NCBI RefSeq assembly: GCF_003994255.1
Contig: NZ_ML133851.1
Location: 124,001-188,000 of the forward strand
Direction: 5' to 3'
Length of the DNA: 64,000 nucleotides
From: Brachybacterium paraconglomeratum
GTDB lineage: Bacteria > Actinomycetota > Actinomycetes > Actinomycetales > Dermabacteraceae
Both the position numbers and the translations under genes were made by a program. The notes under the pieces were generated by a model. It worked only from the letters and a program-made list of their open reading frames with translations. It ran no database searches and had not been told where the DNA came from. Positions 63,319-64,000 of the stretch are shown piece by piece (the stretch's first letter is position 1; each line of letters opens with the position of its first letter).

Positions 63319-63603
63319 TCAGGGACGCGGCAGCCGCGCGTGGCGCGGGTCCGTCGAGGTGCGGGTCGCGGCGGGGCGGGCCCCGGGGACGCGGTCGACG
63401 ACGGCGGGTTCGTGGGCGCTGCTCGCGGCGCGGTCCAGCAGCTGTCCGGCGGTCGAGCCGAGCCGGCCGAGGCGCGGGGCGCTCATCCGCCGACGGGCCG
63501 GCGCACCGCAGTCGGGGCAGAGGAGGTCCTCGTCGCGGGCGCTGATGGGCACCGAGCGCTCGTACTCGTGCGCGCTCTGGCAGCGGAACTCGTAGATCGG
63601 CAT
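63319..63603 (-). CDS. FmdB-type zinc ribbon protein with a missing cysteine
   Basis: A 94-aa protein beginning MPIYEFRCQSAHEYERSVPI, with CPDCG later. FmdB zinc ribbons normally have two CxxC pairs; here the first pair is C8 followed by Ala at position 11, while the second pair is intact. His12 might substitute. The C-terminal half is basic and disordered. FmdB regulates or supports amidase expression in methylotrophs. Confidence 0.82.
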   Translation of the reverse strand: MPIYEFRCQSAHEYERSVPISARDEDLLCPDCGAPARRRMSAPRLGRLGSTAGQLLDRAASSAHEPAVVDRVPGARPAATRTSTDPRHARLPRP

Positions 63604-63786
63604 CGGACCCTCCTGTCGCCTGCGTCACATCTCCGGGATGGGCCCACCATAGGCAACTCGCGGCGGTTCCGCGACGACTTCGACGACCGGGCGGTCGCCG
63701 GGCGGGAGCGCGGCGGGAGCGCGGCGGGAGTCGGGTGGGAGCGGGGCCGGTGCCGGGCTCGGAGCAGGGACCGGGCGGGAGCCGGC

Positions 63787-64000
63787 TCAGAGCGGGAGCT
63801 TGAACCCGAGGTGGCTCGGGGCGTACCCGAGCCGGGTGTAGAAGCGGTGGGCGTCCGTGCGAGCCGCATCGGTGGTGAGCTGGGCGAGCGCGGCGCCGCG
63901 CTCGCGCCCCCAGCCATGGACCCACTGCATCAGCGCGGACCCGAGGCCGCTCCCCCGCGCGTCGGCGGCCACGCGCACCGACTCGATCTGCAGGCGCAGC
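63787..64000 (-). CDS. GNAT-family N-acetyltransferase (5' end outside window)
   Basis: The C-terminal part of a GNAT protein: LQIESVRVAADARGSGLGSA carries the acetyl-CoA loop (R-G-S-G-L-G), followed by ARTDAHRFYTRLGYAPSHLG, the usual final helix and strand. The frame is open to the window edge. Substrate unknown. Confidence 0.9.
   Translation of the reverse strand, partial: LRLQIESVRVAADARGSGLGSALMQWVHGWGRERGAALAQLTTDAARTDAHRFYTRLGYAPSHLGFKLPL

Noticed and set aside
60450-63545. A 1031-codon plus-strand frame across the amidase region
   Set aside because: It runs antisense to four well-supported minus-strand genes and has shadow-frame composition.
1-64000. rRNA, tRNA and CRISPR arrays
   Set aside because: Reading both strands by eye I found no cloverleaf-like tRNA ends, rRNA segments or regular repeat-spacer pattern; a covariance-model scan would be decisive.

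Overview
The window is high-GC actinobacterial DNA, with strong third-position G/C bias and GTG starts. Its dnaK-grpE-dnaJ-hspR heat-shock operon carries HAIR operators, and it has two D-aspartate-ligase-like ATP-grasp enzymes. A Brachybacterium/Dermabacteraceae-type host is my best inference from gene content; it was not tested against a database.

Bases 1-25770 look like ordinary chromosome: a 3' fragment of a sirtuin gene, cysK-cysE, a DUF5129-like membrane protein, trpS, a LacI regulator divergent from a malto-oligosaccharide ABC importer with two GH13 glucosidases, two tandem ATP-grasp ligases, a PEBP protein, a glycolipid-type glycosyltransferase/VTT/glycosyltransferase operon, and the dnaK operon. 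grpE appears frameshifted in its last codons.

Bases 25979-45459 are a stacked Tn7-like insertion 205 bp upstream of dnaK. It encodes TnsA (PD-(D/E)xK nuclease), TnsB (DDE transposase), TnsC (AAA+ ATPase) and TniQ as an overlapping operon. The left end carries three 18-bp repeats and the right end carries inverted versions. A 5-bp direct repeat, ACATC, flanks the whole block. The block holds an 18.2-kb autonomous element, then a 5-bp spacer, then a 1.26-kb mini-element carrying an APH-type phosphotransferase. A truncated left end of a third element lies 5 bp further on. Repeated insertion at one attachment site beside the dnaK promoter is the simplest reading.

Inside the large element the cargo is two MFS transporters and a HIT-family gene. 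The HIT gene is split by an 8.8-kb IS1380-bounded composite with CTAA target duplications. That composite carries a lantibiotic-immunity-like ABC transporter, a two-component system, and an IS30 transposase fused to unrelated sequence.

Bases 45465-56000 are a second accessory stretch: an IS3 remnant, a 5'-truncated nhaA-dsbA fusion, a formaldehyde module (hxlB, hxlA, glutathione-independent fdhA, and a regulator joining an ATPase-like domain to a LuxR helix-turn-helix), a UvrA2-type ABC protein, a PfpI-type protein and a small ABM-domain protein. Bases 56173-64000 return to chromosomal style: a two-TM unknown, a YjbR-type protein, an EEP phosphodiesterase, DUF421, TetR with an alpha/beta hydrolase, an AlkD-like protein with a small P-loop kinase, an acetamidase/formamidase with an FmdB-type zinc ribbon, and a partial GNAT gene.
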